Positions 1 to 8,590 of a stretch of 50,317 nucleotides of DNA are shown here, in pieces. Positions within the stretch are counted from its first letter, which is position 1. Every line of letters begins with the position of its first letter. Under the pieces are notes generated by a model. The model was not told the origin of the DNA and did no database searches. It was given only the letters and a program-made list of their open reading frames with translations. The DNA comes from Minwuia thermotolerans (GTDB lineage Bacteria > Pseudomonadota > Alphaproteobacteria > Minwuiales > Minwuiaceae): contig NZ_PIGG01000073.1 of the NCBI RefSeq assembly GCF_002924445.1, positions 1 to 50,317 of the forward strand, written 5' to 3'. The position numbers and the translations under genes are program-made.

Positions 1-788
1 GCTTCGGACTGGCCCCAGACGAAGGACACGACCTGCTCCAGCGGGTAGCCGGCGCGGCGCAGCGCCTGCATCGACACCGACGGCGCGCGCCCGAACAGGT
101 GAGTTATCACGAAATCGGCCCGGAACCGGCGGGCGATGTCGCGCGCCTGGTTGTCCATCTCGATGCCGGGCGAGGGGACCGGGAACTCCTGCAGGTCGAA
201 GCCTTCCATCTCCGCCAGCTTGCGGACGACGGGCAGGCCCTCACGGCCGGCTGGATTGTCGAAGAACAGGTAGGCGATCTTCTTGCCCTTCAGGTCGCCG
301 CCCAGGCGCTGGCGCGCGAACTCGACCGCGCCGCCGGCCTGCGACCAGTAACTGGCCGCCGCGGGGAACAGATACGGATAGTGCTCGCCATCCGCCGACG
401 CTGCGGTGCCGAAGCCCGGCGAGGTGCCGGGGATCTGATCCTTTTCCAGGTCCGCGGTCAGGGCCTGGGTCACCGGCGTACCGAACAGACCGACGAGCAC
501 CGCGCCCTCGGACTTGATGCGCTGATAGCCCTCGATCGCGGGCGGCACCTTGTACTGGTTGTCGATCTCGACGACGCGGATCGTGTGACCGTTCACGCCG
601 CCCTGCTTGTTGATCAGGCGGACATAGTCCTGCACCGCGTCGCCGAACGGGTTGCCGACATTCGCGGTGATCCCGGTGCGGTCCGTCATCTGGCCGATGA
701 CGATCTCGTCCGCCTGAGCGGCGGTGAAGGACGCCACGGCGGCGGCGAGTACGCCCGCGGCCGTCAACGTCTTGATGAGTACTCTCAT
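1..788 (-). CDS. Branched-chain amino acid type ABC transporter substrate-binding protein (C-terminus outside window)
   Basis: Periplasmic type I binding protein of the LivK/HAAT family, which captures a ligand for the LivH/LivM/LivG transporter encoded just upstream. The reading frame opens at an ATG at 788, preceded by a strong GGGAGG ribosome site, and runs off the window edge, so about 262 residues are visible. A signal peptide (residues 1-23, ending in TAAQA) is followed by the family start DEIVIGQMTDRTG and by motifs such as RLINKQGGVNG, the usual strand/helix pattern of these proteins. It is the last visible gene of the operon. A LivF-type ATPase is missing from the window and would be expected further downstream. 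The ligand cannot be read from the sequence; the acyl-CoA ligase in the same operon hints at a carboxylic acid rather than an amino acid. Confidence 0.88.
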   Translation of the reverse strand, partial: MRVLIKTLTAAGVLAAAVASFTAAQADEIVIGQMTDRTGITANVGNPFGDAVQDYVRLINKQGGVNGHTIRVVEIDNQYKVPPAIEGYQRIKSEGAVLVGLFGTPVTQALTADLEKDQIPGTSPGFGTAASADGEHYPYLFPAAASYWSQAGGAVEFARQRLGGDLKGKKIAYLFFDNPAGREGLPVVRKLAEMEGFDLQEFPVPSPGIEMDNQARDIARRFRADFVITHLFGRAPSVSMQALRRAGYPLEQVVSFVWGQSE

Positions 789-851
789 GAGTTACTACCT
801 CCCTTTGTTACAGATCCGCCGCCTCTCCAGGGGCGGAACGCTTGCGGCCGC

Positions 852-1922
852 TCAGTACGAGAACGGCCAGACCCGGAAGTAATTCCGGATATTCAACCAC
901 AGCCGGTTCAGCCCTTCGGGCTCCACGACCAGGAAGAACATGATCAGCCCGCCGAACACCACGAGCCTGAGATGAGACTTGATCCCCGACAACCCGCTCG
1001 AGTCGCCCATGAAGAACGGTCCGATATATGACATCACCAGGTCGATCACGATGGGCAGCAGGGTGACGAAGGTCGCGCCGAAGATGGCGCCCAGCACCGA
1101 TCCCATGCCGCCGATGATGACCATGGCCAGATAGTCGATGGAAATCAGCAGCGGGAAGAACTCGTTGTTCGCCACGCCCGAATAGTAGGTGTAGAGCACA
1201 CCGGCCACGCCCGCGTAGAACGAGGAGATGGCGAAGGCCATCAGCTTGTAGCGGCGGACGTCGATGCCGATGATCTCGGCGGCGATGTCCTGGTCGCGGA
1301 TCGCGATGAAGGCCCGGCCGATGCGGCTTCGGGCGAGGTTCAGAGCGCCCACGATCGCGATCGTCACCACGCACAGGATGAACATGTAGAGCTCGACCTG
1401 GGTGTCGAGCTGGATGCCGAAGAGCCAGGGCCTGGGCACCTGGATCGAAGCCGACGCGCCGCCTGAGATCGCCGGCGTGTGAATGATGATCCAGTCGATG
1501 ATGAACTGCGCCGCCAGGGTCGAGATCGCCAGGTAGAGTCCCTTGATGCGCACAGACGGGAAGCCGACGATGATGCCGACCGCCGCCGCCATCAGGCCGC
1601 CGGCGGGCAGCGTGATGTAGAAGGGCAGATCCAGCCGCGTCGCCAGGTTCGCCGCCGTGTAGGCGCCGACCGACATGAACGCGGCGTGGCCGATGGATAT
1701 CTGTCCCGTCAGACCCAGCAGGATGTTCAGGCCCAGCGCGCCGACAATCGCGATGCCCACCAGGTTGAGCATGGTGAGGTAGTAGCTGGGCACGAGCAGG
1801 GGCACGATTGCGAAGAACAGGATCGCGAACCCGATGACCGACCAGCGCGCGATCGGCAGCGGGTAGAGGGCGAAGTCCGCGGCGTAGGATGTCTTGTAGA
1901 AACCGCTCTCACGATGAAACAT
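852..1922 (-). CDS. livM: HAAT-family ABC transporter permease, LivM type
   Basis: Inner-membrane permease of 356 residues, a normal length for LivM. About ten hydrophobic segments are visible, and the family motif region GLTGQISIGHAAFMSVGAY lies near residues 70-88. A cytoplasmic loop around residues 200-215 (RDQDIAAEIIGIDVRRYK) is the EAA-like contact with the ATPase. The start at 1922 lies 3 nt after the stop of livH, so the two permeases are probably translationally coupled. The first 27 residues (MFHRESGFYKTSYAADF) precede the first membrane span. It pairs with LivH to form the translocation channel for the ligand bound by the downstream binding protein. The family assignment is firm and the substrate is unknown. 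Confidence 0.92.
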   Translation of the reverse strand: MFHRESGFYKTSYAADFALYPLPIARWSVIGFAILFFAIVPLLVPSYYLTMLNLVGIAIVGALGLNILLGLTGQISIGHAAFMSVGAYTAANLATRLDLPFYITLPAGGLMAAAVGIIVGFPSVRIKGLYLAISTLAAQFIIDWIIIHTPAISGGASASIQVPRPWLFGIQLDTQVELYMFILCVVTIAIVGALNLARSRIGRAFIAIRDQDIAAEIIGIDVRRYKLMAFAISSFYAGVAGVLYTYYSGVANNEFFPLLISIDYLAMVIIGGMGSVLGAIFGATFVTLLPIVIDLVMSYIGPFFMGDSSGLSGIKSHLRLVVFGGLIMFFLVVEPEGLNRLWLNIRNYFRVWPFSY

Positions 1923-1925
1923 CGA

Positions 1926-2861
1926 TCAGACCCTCTCGATCTGCACTTTGCCGAACAGACCGTAGGGCCGGAAGAACAGCACCGCGATCATCAGCAGATA
2001 GGGCAGGAAGTCCTTGGTGCCGCCGCCCTCGAAGGGGAAGAATTCGCGGAACCATTCCTGGGTCATGGCCGGGTCGATATAGGTCCCGCCCCAGGCCTCG
2101 ACCACGCCGACGATGATGCCGCCGACGACGCAGCCCTTGATGGATTCCAGGCCGCCCAGGATCACCACCGGGAACACTTTCAGGCCGACCACCGCCAGGG
2201 TGTTGTCGACGCCGATGGCGCTGCCCCAGAGCAGGCCGCCGAGCACGGCGACGACGCCGGCCATCGACCAGGCCAGCACGAAGTAGCGCTCGACGTTGAT
2301 GCCCATCGCCATGGAAACCTGATGGTTGTCGGCGACCGCGCGCAGCGCGACGCCCTTGCGGGACTTCATGAAGAACCAGCCGAAGCCCGCGAAGAAGGCG
2401 ATGGCGACCAGGGCGCCGACCACGTTGATCGGCGTCAGGTAGATCTGCCCGATGATCCAGGGATCGTTCGGAACGCCGATATCGAGCGAGCGCGTCGCCG
2501 AGCCGAAGAACATCGGGAACACGCCCTCGAGGAAGGCGGCGAGTCCGATCGTGGCCATGATGATGGCGACGACCGGCCGGCCGATCATGGGCCTGAGCAC
2601 GACGCGCTCCAGCGCGACGTTGAACAGCACCATGAAGACCAGGGCCATGATGGCCGCGATGAAGACCGGTATCGAATAGTCGGCGGCCAGCGCCGCGACC
2701 ATCATGCCGGAAATCATCACGAACTGGCCCTGCGCGAAGTTGATCGCGTCGGTCGACTTGTAGATCAGCACGAAACCCAGGGCGACCAGGGCGTACATCA
2801 GACCGATGAGCGCCCCGTTGATCGTCGACTCCAGGAAATACCAGACAACGAACATGTCCAT
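1926..2861 (-). CDS. livH: HAAT-family ABC transporter permease, LivH type
   Basis: Inner-membrane permease of 311 residues with about eight hydrophobic segments. Typical LivH features are the N-terminal GLMYALVALGFVLIYKSTD segment, NFAQGQFVMISG near residue 43, and the C-terminal GGLESIKGCVVGGIIVG, the usual GGxGSxxGAxxGG region. A purine-rich AGGGAGGA ribosome site lies just upstream of the chosen start at 2861. A second in-frame ATG two codons later is possible. The gene sits between the acyl-CoA ligase (17 nt upstream) and livM (3 nt downstream), consistent with a single operon. It forms the heterodimeric channel with LivM. Confidence 0.92.
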   Translation of the reverse strand: MDMFVVWYFLESTINGALIGLMYALVALGFVLIYKSTDAINFAQGQFVMISGMMVAALAADYSIPVFIAAIMALVFMVLFNVALERVVLRPMIGRPVVAIIMATIGLAAFLEGVFPMFFGSATRSLDIGVPNDPWIIGQIYLTPINVVGALVAIAFFAGFGWFFMKSRKGVALRAVADNHQVSMAMGINVERYFVLAWSMAGVVAVLGGLLWGSAIGVDNTLAVVGLKVFPVVILGGLESIKGCVVGGIIVGVVEAWGGTYIDPAMTQEWFREFFPFEGGGTKDFLPYLLMIAVLFFRPYGLFGKVQIERV

Positions 2862-2878
2862 GTTCCGAATTCCTCCCT

Positions 2879-4762
2879 CTAGGCCGCGTCCTGGATGGTC
2901 AGATGCGCGTCCATCGTCGCTTTCCGACCGTCCTCGAACGTGACCTCAGTCGTGATGTCGACCTCCTTCTCTCCCCCGTAGAAGGCCTCGATCACTGGTT
3001 CGTACTTTTCCGCGATATAGCCGCGCCGGAGCTTGCGCGTGCGCGTGACCTCGGCGTCGTCCGCGTCGAGGTCCTTGGCGAGCAGCAGGAAGCGCTTGAT
3101 GCGGCTGACTTCCGGCAGGCTCTGGTTGATGCGGACGATCTCGTCATGGACCAGGTCGCGAACCTTCTGCTTCTGCGACAGATCCATGTAGTTGGAGTAG
3201 GCGATGCCTTCCTTCTCGGCCCAGTTGCCCACGGTGTTGTAGTCGATGGCGATCATCGCGCAGACATAGGGCTTCTCGTGACCGAAGGAGACGGCCTCGG
3301 AGATGTAGGGGCTGAACTTCAGCTTGTTCTCGACGTATTGCGGCGCGAAGGGCGAGCCGTCGACCAGCTTGCCCACGTCCTTTGCGCGGTCGATGATGAT
3401 GAGTTCGCCCGTGCTCTCCAGAATGCCGGCGTCGCCGGTGTGGAACCAGCCTTCCTCGTCGATCGTCTCCCGGGTGGCCTTTTCGTTCTTGTAGTAGCCG
3501 ACGAAGATTCCCGGGCTTCTGACCAGCACCTCGCCGTTCTCCGCGATCTTCACTTCGATGCCGGGGCAGGGCCTGCCGACATTGTCCGGCGAGGCTTCAC
3601 CGTCGCGCTGCAGCGTGACCGTGCCGCAGGCTTCCGTGGAGCCGTAGAGCTGCTTCAGATTGATCCCCATCGCGCGGAAGAAGCGGAAGGTGTCGGGCCC
3701 GAGCGGCGCACCGCCGACATAACACCAGCGCGCCCGGCGGAAGCCGTACTGGTCGCGGATCGGGCCGTAGACCAGGATCTCGCCCAGCCACTTCATCAGC
3801 TTCTTCCCGAACGGCGCCGGGCGCCCTTCGGCCTTGAGGTTCTCGATCTCGACGGCGGCGTCGCGGAAGGTATTGAAGACCCAGCGCTTCAGCGGCGGCG
3901 CGTCATTGGCCTTGACCTGGATTTCCGACAGGATCTGCTCGAACGTGCGGGGCGCGGCGACAAGGCCGGTCGCCCCCAGCTCGCGGCCGTCGCGGCGGAA
4001 GGTCTCGCCCGATTCCGGACAGTTGGAGGCACAGCCGGCAGTGATGCTGACGGCGGTGTTGTAGAGCGCCTCGCCCACCCAGGCCATCGGCAGATAGGAC
4101 AGGAAGTCATCGGATTCCCTGACCGTCTCGTTTTCCAGGAAGATCCGGGAGGCGGACACCAGATTGTGGTGCGAAAGCATCACGCCCTTCGGGTTCCCCG
4201 TGGTGCCGGAGGTGTAGCACATGAAGGCGATATCCTCCGCCTTCACCGCGGCGGCGGCGTCGTAGAACCCGGCGTCATCGAGCTTGTCGCCCTCGGCCTG
4301 TATGGAGTCGAAGTCCTTCAGGATCGGGTCGTCGTATTTCGACATGCCGAGCGGGTCGTCGAAGACCAGAAGCTCCAGTCCCGGCAGGTTCTCGCGCAGC
4401 GACAGGATCTTGTCGACCTGCTCCTGGTCCTCGGCGACGATCACCTTCACGTCCGCGTCGTTGAGGACGAACATCAGTTCCGTGGCGATGGCGTCGGAGT
4501 AGACGGGGACTGCCGTGCCGCCCAGGCAGACGGCGGCCATCTCGGCCCAGTAGAGGCGGGGCCGGTTGTCGCCGGCCACGCAGAGCTTGTCGCCGGGGCC
4601 GAAGCCCCGCGCCTTCAGGCCCAGCGCGAAGCGCCGGACATTGTCGACGTAATCCTTCCAGGTGTAGGTCTGCCAGATGCCGAGGCTCTTCTCGCGCATC
4701 GCGGGTTTGTTCGGCCGGAGCTTCTCGTTGTTCAGCAACAGGCTCGCGAGGGTATCGGTCAT
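2879..4762 (-). CDS. AMP-dependent long-chain acyl-CoA synthetase (ANL superfamily)
   Basis: Activates a carboxylic acid to its acyl-CoA through an acyl-adenylate. The 627-residue length and architecture fit the long-chain acyl-CoA synthetase branch. The AMP/ATP-binding motif YTSGTTGNPKGVMLSHHN is near residue 184, the A5 motif YGSTEACG near 370, and the A7/A8 stretch GWFHTGDAG followed by IDRAKDVGKLVDGSPFAP near 440-465. The gene lies inside a HAAT transporter operon, 17 nt after livG and 17 nt before livH. Such insertions suggest that the imported ligand is an organic acid activated directly after uptake. The enzyme family is certain, but neither the acyl chain nor the coupling to transport is shown by the sequence. 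Confidence 0.9.
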   Translation of the reverse strand: MTDTLASLLLNNEKLRPNKPAMREKSLGIWQTYTWKDYVDNVRRFALGLKARGFGPGDKLCVAGDNRPRLYWAEMAAVCLGGTAVPVYSDAIATELMFVLNDADVKVIVAEDQEQVDKILSLRENLPGLELLVFDDPLGMSKYDDPILKDFDSIQAEGDKLDDAGFYDAAAAVKAEDIAFMCYTSGTTGNPKGVMLSHHNLVSASRIFLENETVRESDDFLSYLPMAWVGEALYNTAVSITAGCASNCPESGETFRRDGRELGATGLVAAPRTFEQILSEIQVKANDAPPLKRWVFNTFRDAAVEIENLKAEGRPAPFGKKLMKWLGEILVYGPIRDQYGFRRARWCYVGGAPLGPDTFRFFRAMGINLKQLYGSTEACGTVTLQRDGEASPDNVGRPCPGIEVKIAENGEVLVRSPGIFVGYYKNEKATRETIDEEGWFHTGDAGILESTGELIIIDRAKDVGKLVDGSPFAPQYVENKLKFSPYISEAVSFGHEKPYVCAMIAIDYNTVGNWAEKEGIAYSNYMDLSQKQKVRDLVHDEIVRINQSLPEVSRIKRFLLLAKDLDADDAEVTRTRKLRRGYIAEKYEPVIEAFYGGEKEVDITTEVTFEDGRKATMDAHLTIQDAA

Positions 4763-4779
4763 GTCTCCCTTGTCTCCTG

Positions 4780-5577
4780 TCAGTCCGAGGTGCCGAGATA
4801 GGCATTGATCACGGCCGGATCGGCCTGGACCTCAGCCGGGGTTCCCTCGGAAATCTTGGTGCCCTGATCCAGCACGGCGATACGGTCGGAAATGTCCATC
4901 ACCACGCCCATGTCGTGCTCGATCAGGATGATCGTGGTGCCCAGTTCCTCGTTCACGTCGAGAACGTAGCGGGCCATGTCCTCCTTCTCCTCCTGGTTCA
5001 TGCCGGCCATCGGCTCGTCCAGCAGCAGGAGATCAGGTTCCACGGCCAGCGCCCGGCCGAGTTCGACGCGCTTCTGGAAACCGTAGGGCAGGGCGCCGGT
5101 GGTCTGTTTGCGCAGATCGTTGAGCTTGAGAAAGTCGATGATCTCCTCGCACTTCTTGCGGTGCTCGATCTCCTCCTTCTGGGCCGGTCCCCAGTAGAGG
5201 AAAGAGGTGAGCACGTTCGAGTGCATGCGCACGTGGCGGCCCAGCATCAGGTTCTCGAGCACCGACAGACCCCGGAACAGGGCGATGTTCTGGAACGTGC
5301 GGGCAATGCCCAGTTCGGCGCGCTCGTTCGGCCGCAGGCCGCCGATGCTCCTTCCCTGGAATTCGATGGACCCCGTGTCGGGCGTGTAGAAGCCGCTGAT
5401 CATGTTGACCAGCGAGGTCTTGCCGGCGCCGTTCGGTCCGATGACCGAGAACACCGAACCCTTCGGGACGTCGATCGAGACATCCGCGACGGCGCGAACC
5501 CCGCCGAAGTATTTGGATACTCCGACAACCTTCAATATGGCATCGCTAGACGCCGATGCTGCTTGCATCGCGGCCAT
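4780..5577 (-). CDS. livG: HAAT-family ABC transporter ATP-binding protein, LivG type
   Basis: Cytoplasmic ATPase of the transporter, 265 residues. Walker A is GPNGAGKTS near residue 44. The FQNIALFRGLSVLENLMLG Q-loop region is typical of LivG. The signature region is unusual, LPYGFQKRVELGRAL in place of LSYGQQRRLEIARAL. Walker B is LLLLDEPMAGMN and the switch histidine is in LIEHDMGVVM. The frame stays open far upstream into the histidine kinase gene, so the start must be chosen. Three ATGs cluster at 5589, 5577 and 5568, and a GGGGAGGG ribosome site lies between the first two. I take 5577, which leaves a short spacer; 5568 would give a more standard one. It is the first gene of the operon. 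The partner LivF ATPase is not in the window. Confidence 0.9.
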   Translation of the reverse strand: MAAMQAASASSDAILKVVGVSKYFGGVRAVADVSIDVPKGSVFSVIGPNGAGKTSLVNMISGFYTPDTGSIEFQGRSIGGLRPNERAELGIARTFQNIALFRGLSVLENLMLGRHVRMHSNVLTSFLYWGPAQKEEIEHRKKCEEIIDFLKLNDLRKQTTGALPYGFQKRVELGRALAVEPDLLLLDEPMAGMNQEEKEDMARYVLDVNEELGTTIILIEHDMGVVMDISDRIAVLDQGTKISEGTPAEVQADPAVINAYLGTSD

Positions 5578-5619
5578 TTCCCTCCCCATAGCAATGTCAT
5601 TCTTGTTGTTGCGGCAGAG

Positions 5620-5647
5620 ACTATCAGCACGCCGCGAAAATTTCCAA
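5620..5647 (-). promoter_or_regulatory. Candidate promoter of the liv / acyl-CoA ligase operon
   Basis: Read on the minus strand, TTGGAA (5642-5647) and GATAGT (5620-5625) are separated by 16 bp, resembling -35 and -10 elements. They lie in the 89-nt gap between the histidine kinase stop and livG, about 45 nt upstream of the livG start. The match to consensus is moderate, so this is a suggestion only. Confidence 0.3.
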
Positions 5648-5666
5648 GCCCGTAATTTTTCTGTAT

Positions 5667-8024
5667 TCAGGCGTCGTCGCCGGCCGGCGCGACACGTGTC
5701 GCCGGCAGATGCAGTTCCGCCGTCGTGCCCTGGCCTTCCACGCTGTCGATCTCCACCGTTCCCCCGTGCAGTTCCGCAAGCGAACGCGACAAGGGAAGTC
5801 CCAGCCCCGTCCCTTCGAACTTCCGCGACAGCCCGGTATGGCCCTGGGTGAAGGCCTCGAACATCCGGCCGATCCGGTTGCGGGGGATGCCGATTCCGGT
5901 GTCGGTGATGCTCACGACGAATCGCGGGCCCCTCACGCCGGCCTCGATGCGGACCTCGCCGCCGCGCTCGGTAAACTTCACCGCGTTGGACAGCAGATTG
6001 AGCAGGATCTGCTTGATCAGGCGCTCGTCGGCGTGGATTTCCACGACCGGGGCATCTGCCAGGCAGTTGACGATTGTCACGCCCCTGCGGTCGGCGCGCT
6101 CCTGGACCAGACGCAGGCACGCCTGCAGGCAGAAGGCCAGATCGAAGGTCGATTCGTGGATGTCGAACTGGCCCGACTCCGCCTTGGAGAGATCGAGAAT
6201 GTCGTTGATGACCGACAGCAGGTGCCGCCCGCTTTCGTGGATGTCGGCCGCGTAGGTCTCGTACTTATCGTGGCCCAGAGGCCCGAACATGCGCCCGCTC
6301 AGGATTTCGGCAAAGCCGATGATGGCGTTGAGCGGGGTGCGCAGTTCGTGGCTCATGTTGGCGAGAAACTCGGATTTCGCGCGGCTCGCGAGTTCAGCCT
6401 CTTCCTTGGCGCGGCGAAGCGCCATTTCGCGCTCCCGCCGGGCGGTGACGTCGCGCGCGATGACCTGCACGGCGGGATCCCCGTCGAAGGGGACGATGGA
6501 GGTTTCGGTCTCCAGTTCGAATACCTCGCCATCGAAGCGCATTGCCCGGTAGTTCATGGAGCCGCGGTGGCTGCCCACGCCCTCGGCCAGCATGGCGCGG
6601 ACGTCGCTGTCGATGCGGGGCAGGTCCTCGGGATGCATCAGCGCCTTGCTGCCTCGCCGCAGCAGGGCTTCGCGGGTGCCGGCGCGGAACATGCGAACGC
6701 ATTCGCGGTTGGCGTAGAGGATGCGGCCGTCGCGATGCACCAGGATGGAATCGGGATTGCTCTCGACGAGCTGGCGGTAGCGCTGCTCGCGCTCCTTCAG
6801 GCTCTCGCGGAAGCGGTAGCTCTCCGTGATGTCCATGACGCTGATGATCATGCCGCCGTCGCGCAGGGGGTCGGCCTGGATCTCCAGCGCAGTGCCATTG
6901 GGCCGGTGCCGCTCGAAGCGATGCGCTTCCCGGCGCCGAAGCAGGTCCGCGAAGCCCTGAACGCGCCGGCTCTGTGCGTCGTCGCCGTATTCGTCCCGCG
7001 CCAGGTTGTGCTCGACGATGTCGAGGAAGGGACGACCGGGCGCGAGCATCACCGCGGGCAGATCCAGAAGATCGCGATAACGCTGGTTGGTGGTGCGGAT
7101 GCGCAGCGCCGCATCCACCACGCAGATACCCTGTTTCATGCTGGCGAAAACGGAACGCATCAGGTCGCGCTGTGTCTGCAGTTCCTGTTCGCGGCGCTTG
7201 CGCTCGGTGATGTCGGTCGACACGCCGATCACGCCGACGCCGGGCAGGGCGTGCTCGCTGATGGAGAACCAGCGCCCGTCGCCGCTCTGCACTTCCTCGT
7301 TGAAGCTTCCGGTGCGGTGGCCAGCCAGGCGCCGCTGCAGCCAGCTCTCGTGGTCGGAATGCGCCGGACCGATCCGGCGGCGGTCCACCATGCGGCGCAG
7401 GATCTGTTCGAAGGTGTCGCCGATGCGCACACAGACATCGTCGGGGTCGAAGAACTCCCGATAGCGCTGGTTGGCGATAACGCAACGGTCCTCGGCGTCG
7501 AAGAAGGTGAATCCCTCGTTGATGGTCTGCAGCGCCGTCTCGAGCTGGGACTGGGCGCGGTCAGCGCGTTTCTCGGTCTCGACCTGGGCGGTGATGTCGA
7601 CGCCGGTGCCGCGATAGCCCAGAAAGCCGCCGTCGGGTCCGAACACCGGCCGGCCGCTGATGCGGAACCACAGGTTCCCTTTCGGTGTATCGCCCCGATA
7701 GACATAGTTGTGGAAGGGCCGGTGGGCCGCCAGGTCGGCCAGATGCTCCCGGACCGATGGCGCATCCGGGTCGGCGGACATCTCGACCCGGTGGCGTCCG
7801 ATATAGTTGGCGGGATCCACGCCGGTGATGTCGCGGAGCTTCTCGCTCAGGAAGGTGAAACGGTGATCCTGGTCTGTTTCCCAGAACCATTCGTTGGCGA
7901 TCTCGAGGAAGTCCTTCAGCCGTCCGTTCGGTTCGGCATCGGACAATGCCGTACCGTAGCCGGGCAGATCCCGATCGGGTAGTCCGCCCGGCGCAACCGT
8001 TCTGTTCGCGTGACGAGTACTCAA
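5667..8024 (-). CDS. Multi-PAS sensor histidine kinase (no receiver domain)
   Basis: Soluble sensor kinase of 785 residues with no membrane span, so it probably senses a cytoplasmic signal. Four PAS-like units are visible: residues about 38-150, 160-275 (INEGFTFFDAEDRCVIANQRY), 285-400 (MKQGICVVDAALRIRTTNQRY) and 405-530 (ESNPDSILVHRDGRILYANRE). The HisKA phosphoacceptor motif MSHELRTPLNAIIGFAEIL follows near residue 555. The HATPase domain carries an N-box (LLNLLSNAVKFTE), a G1 box (ITDTGIGIP) and a G2 box (GTGLGLPLSRSLAELHGG). No response regulator gene adjoins it. The longest frame starts with TTG at 8024 and no in-frame ATG lies close to the N-terminus, so the start is uncertain. The partner and signal are unknown; the single-domain receiver at 19380-19781 is one conceivable target but is far away. 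Confidence 0.88.
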   Translation of the reverse strand: MSTRHANRTVAPGGLPDRDLPGYGTALSDAEPNGRLKDFLEIANEWFWETDQDHRFTFLSEKLRDITGVDPANYIGRHRVEMSADPDAPSVREHLADLAAHRPFHNYVYRGDTPKGNLWFRISGRPVFGPDGGFLGYRGTGVDITAQVETEKRADRAQSQLETALQTINEGFTFFDAEDRCVIANQRYREFFDPDDVCVRIGDTFEQILRRMVDRRRIGPAHSDHESWLQRRLAGHRTGSFNEEVQSGDGRWFSISEHALPGVGVIGVSTDITERKRREQELQTQRDLMRSVFASMKQGICVVDAALRIRTTNQRYRDLLDLPAVMLAPGRPFLDIVEHNLARDEYGDDAQSRRVQGFADLLRRREAHRFERHRPNGTALEIQADPLRDGGMIISVMDITESYRFRESLKEREQRYRQLVESNPDSILVHRDGRILYANRECVRMFRAGTREALLRRGSKALMHPEDLPRIDSDVRAMLAEGVGSHRGSMNYRAMRFDGEVFELETETSIVPFDGDPAVQVIARDVTARREREMALRRAKEEAELASRAKSEFLANMSHELRTPLNAIIGFAEILSGRMFGPLGHDKYETYAADIHESGRHLLSVINDILDLSKAESGQFDIHESTFDLAFCLQACLRLVQERADRRGVTIVNCLADAPVVEIHADERLIKQILLNLLSNAVKFTERGGEVRIEAGVRGPRFVVSITDTGIGIPRNRIGRMFEAFTQGHTGLSRKFEGTGLGLPLSRSLAELHGGTVEIDSVEGQGTTAELHLPATRVAPAGDDA

Positions 8025-8089
8025 TTCAAGCCATCCGCGTTGGGCAATCGGACGAAGATGATAGTTGAACCGGCGCGCTTAAGGCACCG

Positions 8090-8590
8090 TTAATCCTGCC
8101 GTCGCAGCGCCAGCGCCGCGTTCTCCACCCGGACGCGCCACGCCAGAAGGGCGAGGTTGAGAACGGAGAAGACGGCCGCGACCTCAACCAGGCCGGCCAT
8201 CAGGGGCACGACGGCGATCTCTCCGATCACGATCAGGTAGTTCGGATGACGCACGAAGCGGAAAGGTCCCCGCCGGACCAGCGGCGCGCCGGGAACGTCG
8301 ATGACCCGCGTGGTCCAGTAGGGGCCCAGGCTGGCGATGACCCAGATCCGCCCCGCCTGGAGCAACACGAAGACGGCGAACAGCCACGGGTTCACCGCCC
8401 CCTCCGCCGGCGCGGCGACGATCAGCGCCGCCAGCCAGGAGGCGTGCAGGACGACAAACAGCGGATAATGCCGCGCGCCATGCTCCACTGCACCGACGGC
8501 GAGGAGGCGCGCCGTATTGCGCCGCGCCAGCCAGAGCTCGGCAAACCGCTGGGCAATCAGGAAGGCGATGACGCCGTGAAAGACGGTCAT
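8090..8590 (-). CDS. Isoprenylcysteine carboxyl methyltransferase-like membrane methyltransferase
   Basis: Small integral membrane protein of 166 residues with four to five hydrophobic segments and the ICMT-family signature RRGPFRFVRHPNYL (residues about 106-119), which binds S-adenosylmethionine. Its ATG overlaps the stop of the type III polyketide synthase gene by 4 nt (ATGA), so the two proteins are probably made together. In Streptomyces the srs locus joins a type III synthase to an ICMT-type methyltransferase (SrsB) that methylates phenolic lipids. By analogy, this enzyme probably O-methylates the product of its neighbour in the membrane. The family call is firm; the substrate is inferred from gene pairing only. 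Confidence 0.82.
   Translation of the reverse strand: MTVFHGVIAFLIAQRFAELWLARRNTARLLAVGAVEHGARHYPLFVVLHASWLAALIVAAPAEGAVNPWLFAVFVLLQAGRIWVIASLGPYWTTRVIDVPGAPLVRRGPFRFVRHPNYLIVIGEIAVVPLMAGLVEVAAVFSVLNLALLAWRVRVENAALALRRQD

Noticed and set aside
4780..6120. A 446-residue version of the LivG protein with an N-terminal extension
   Set aside because: The upstream part is an out-of-frame reading of the histidine kinase gene; the LivG homology begins just after the ATG cluster at 5568-5589.
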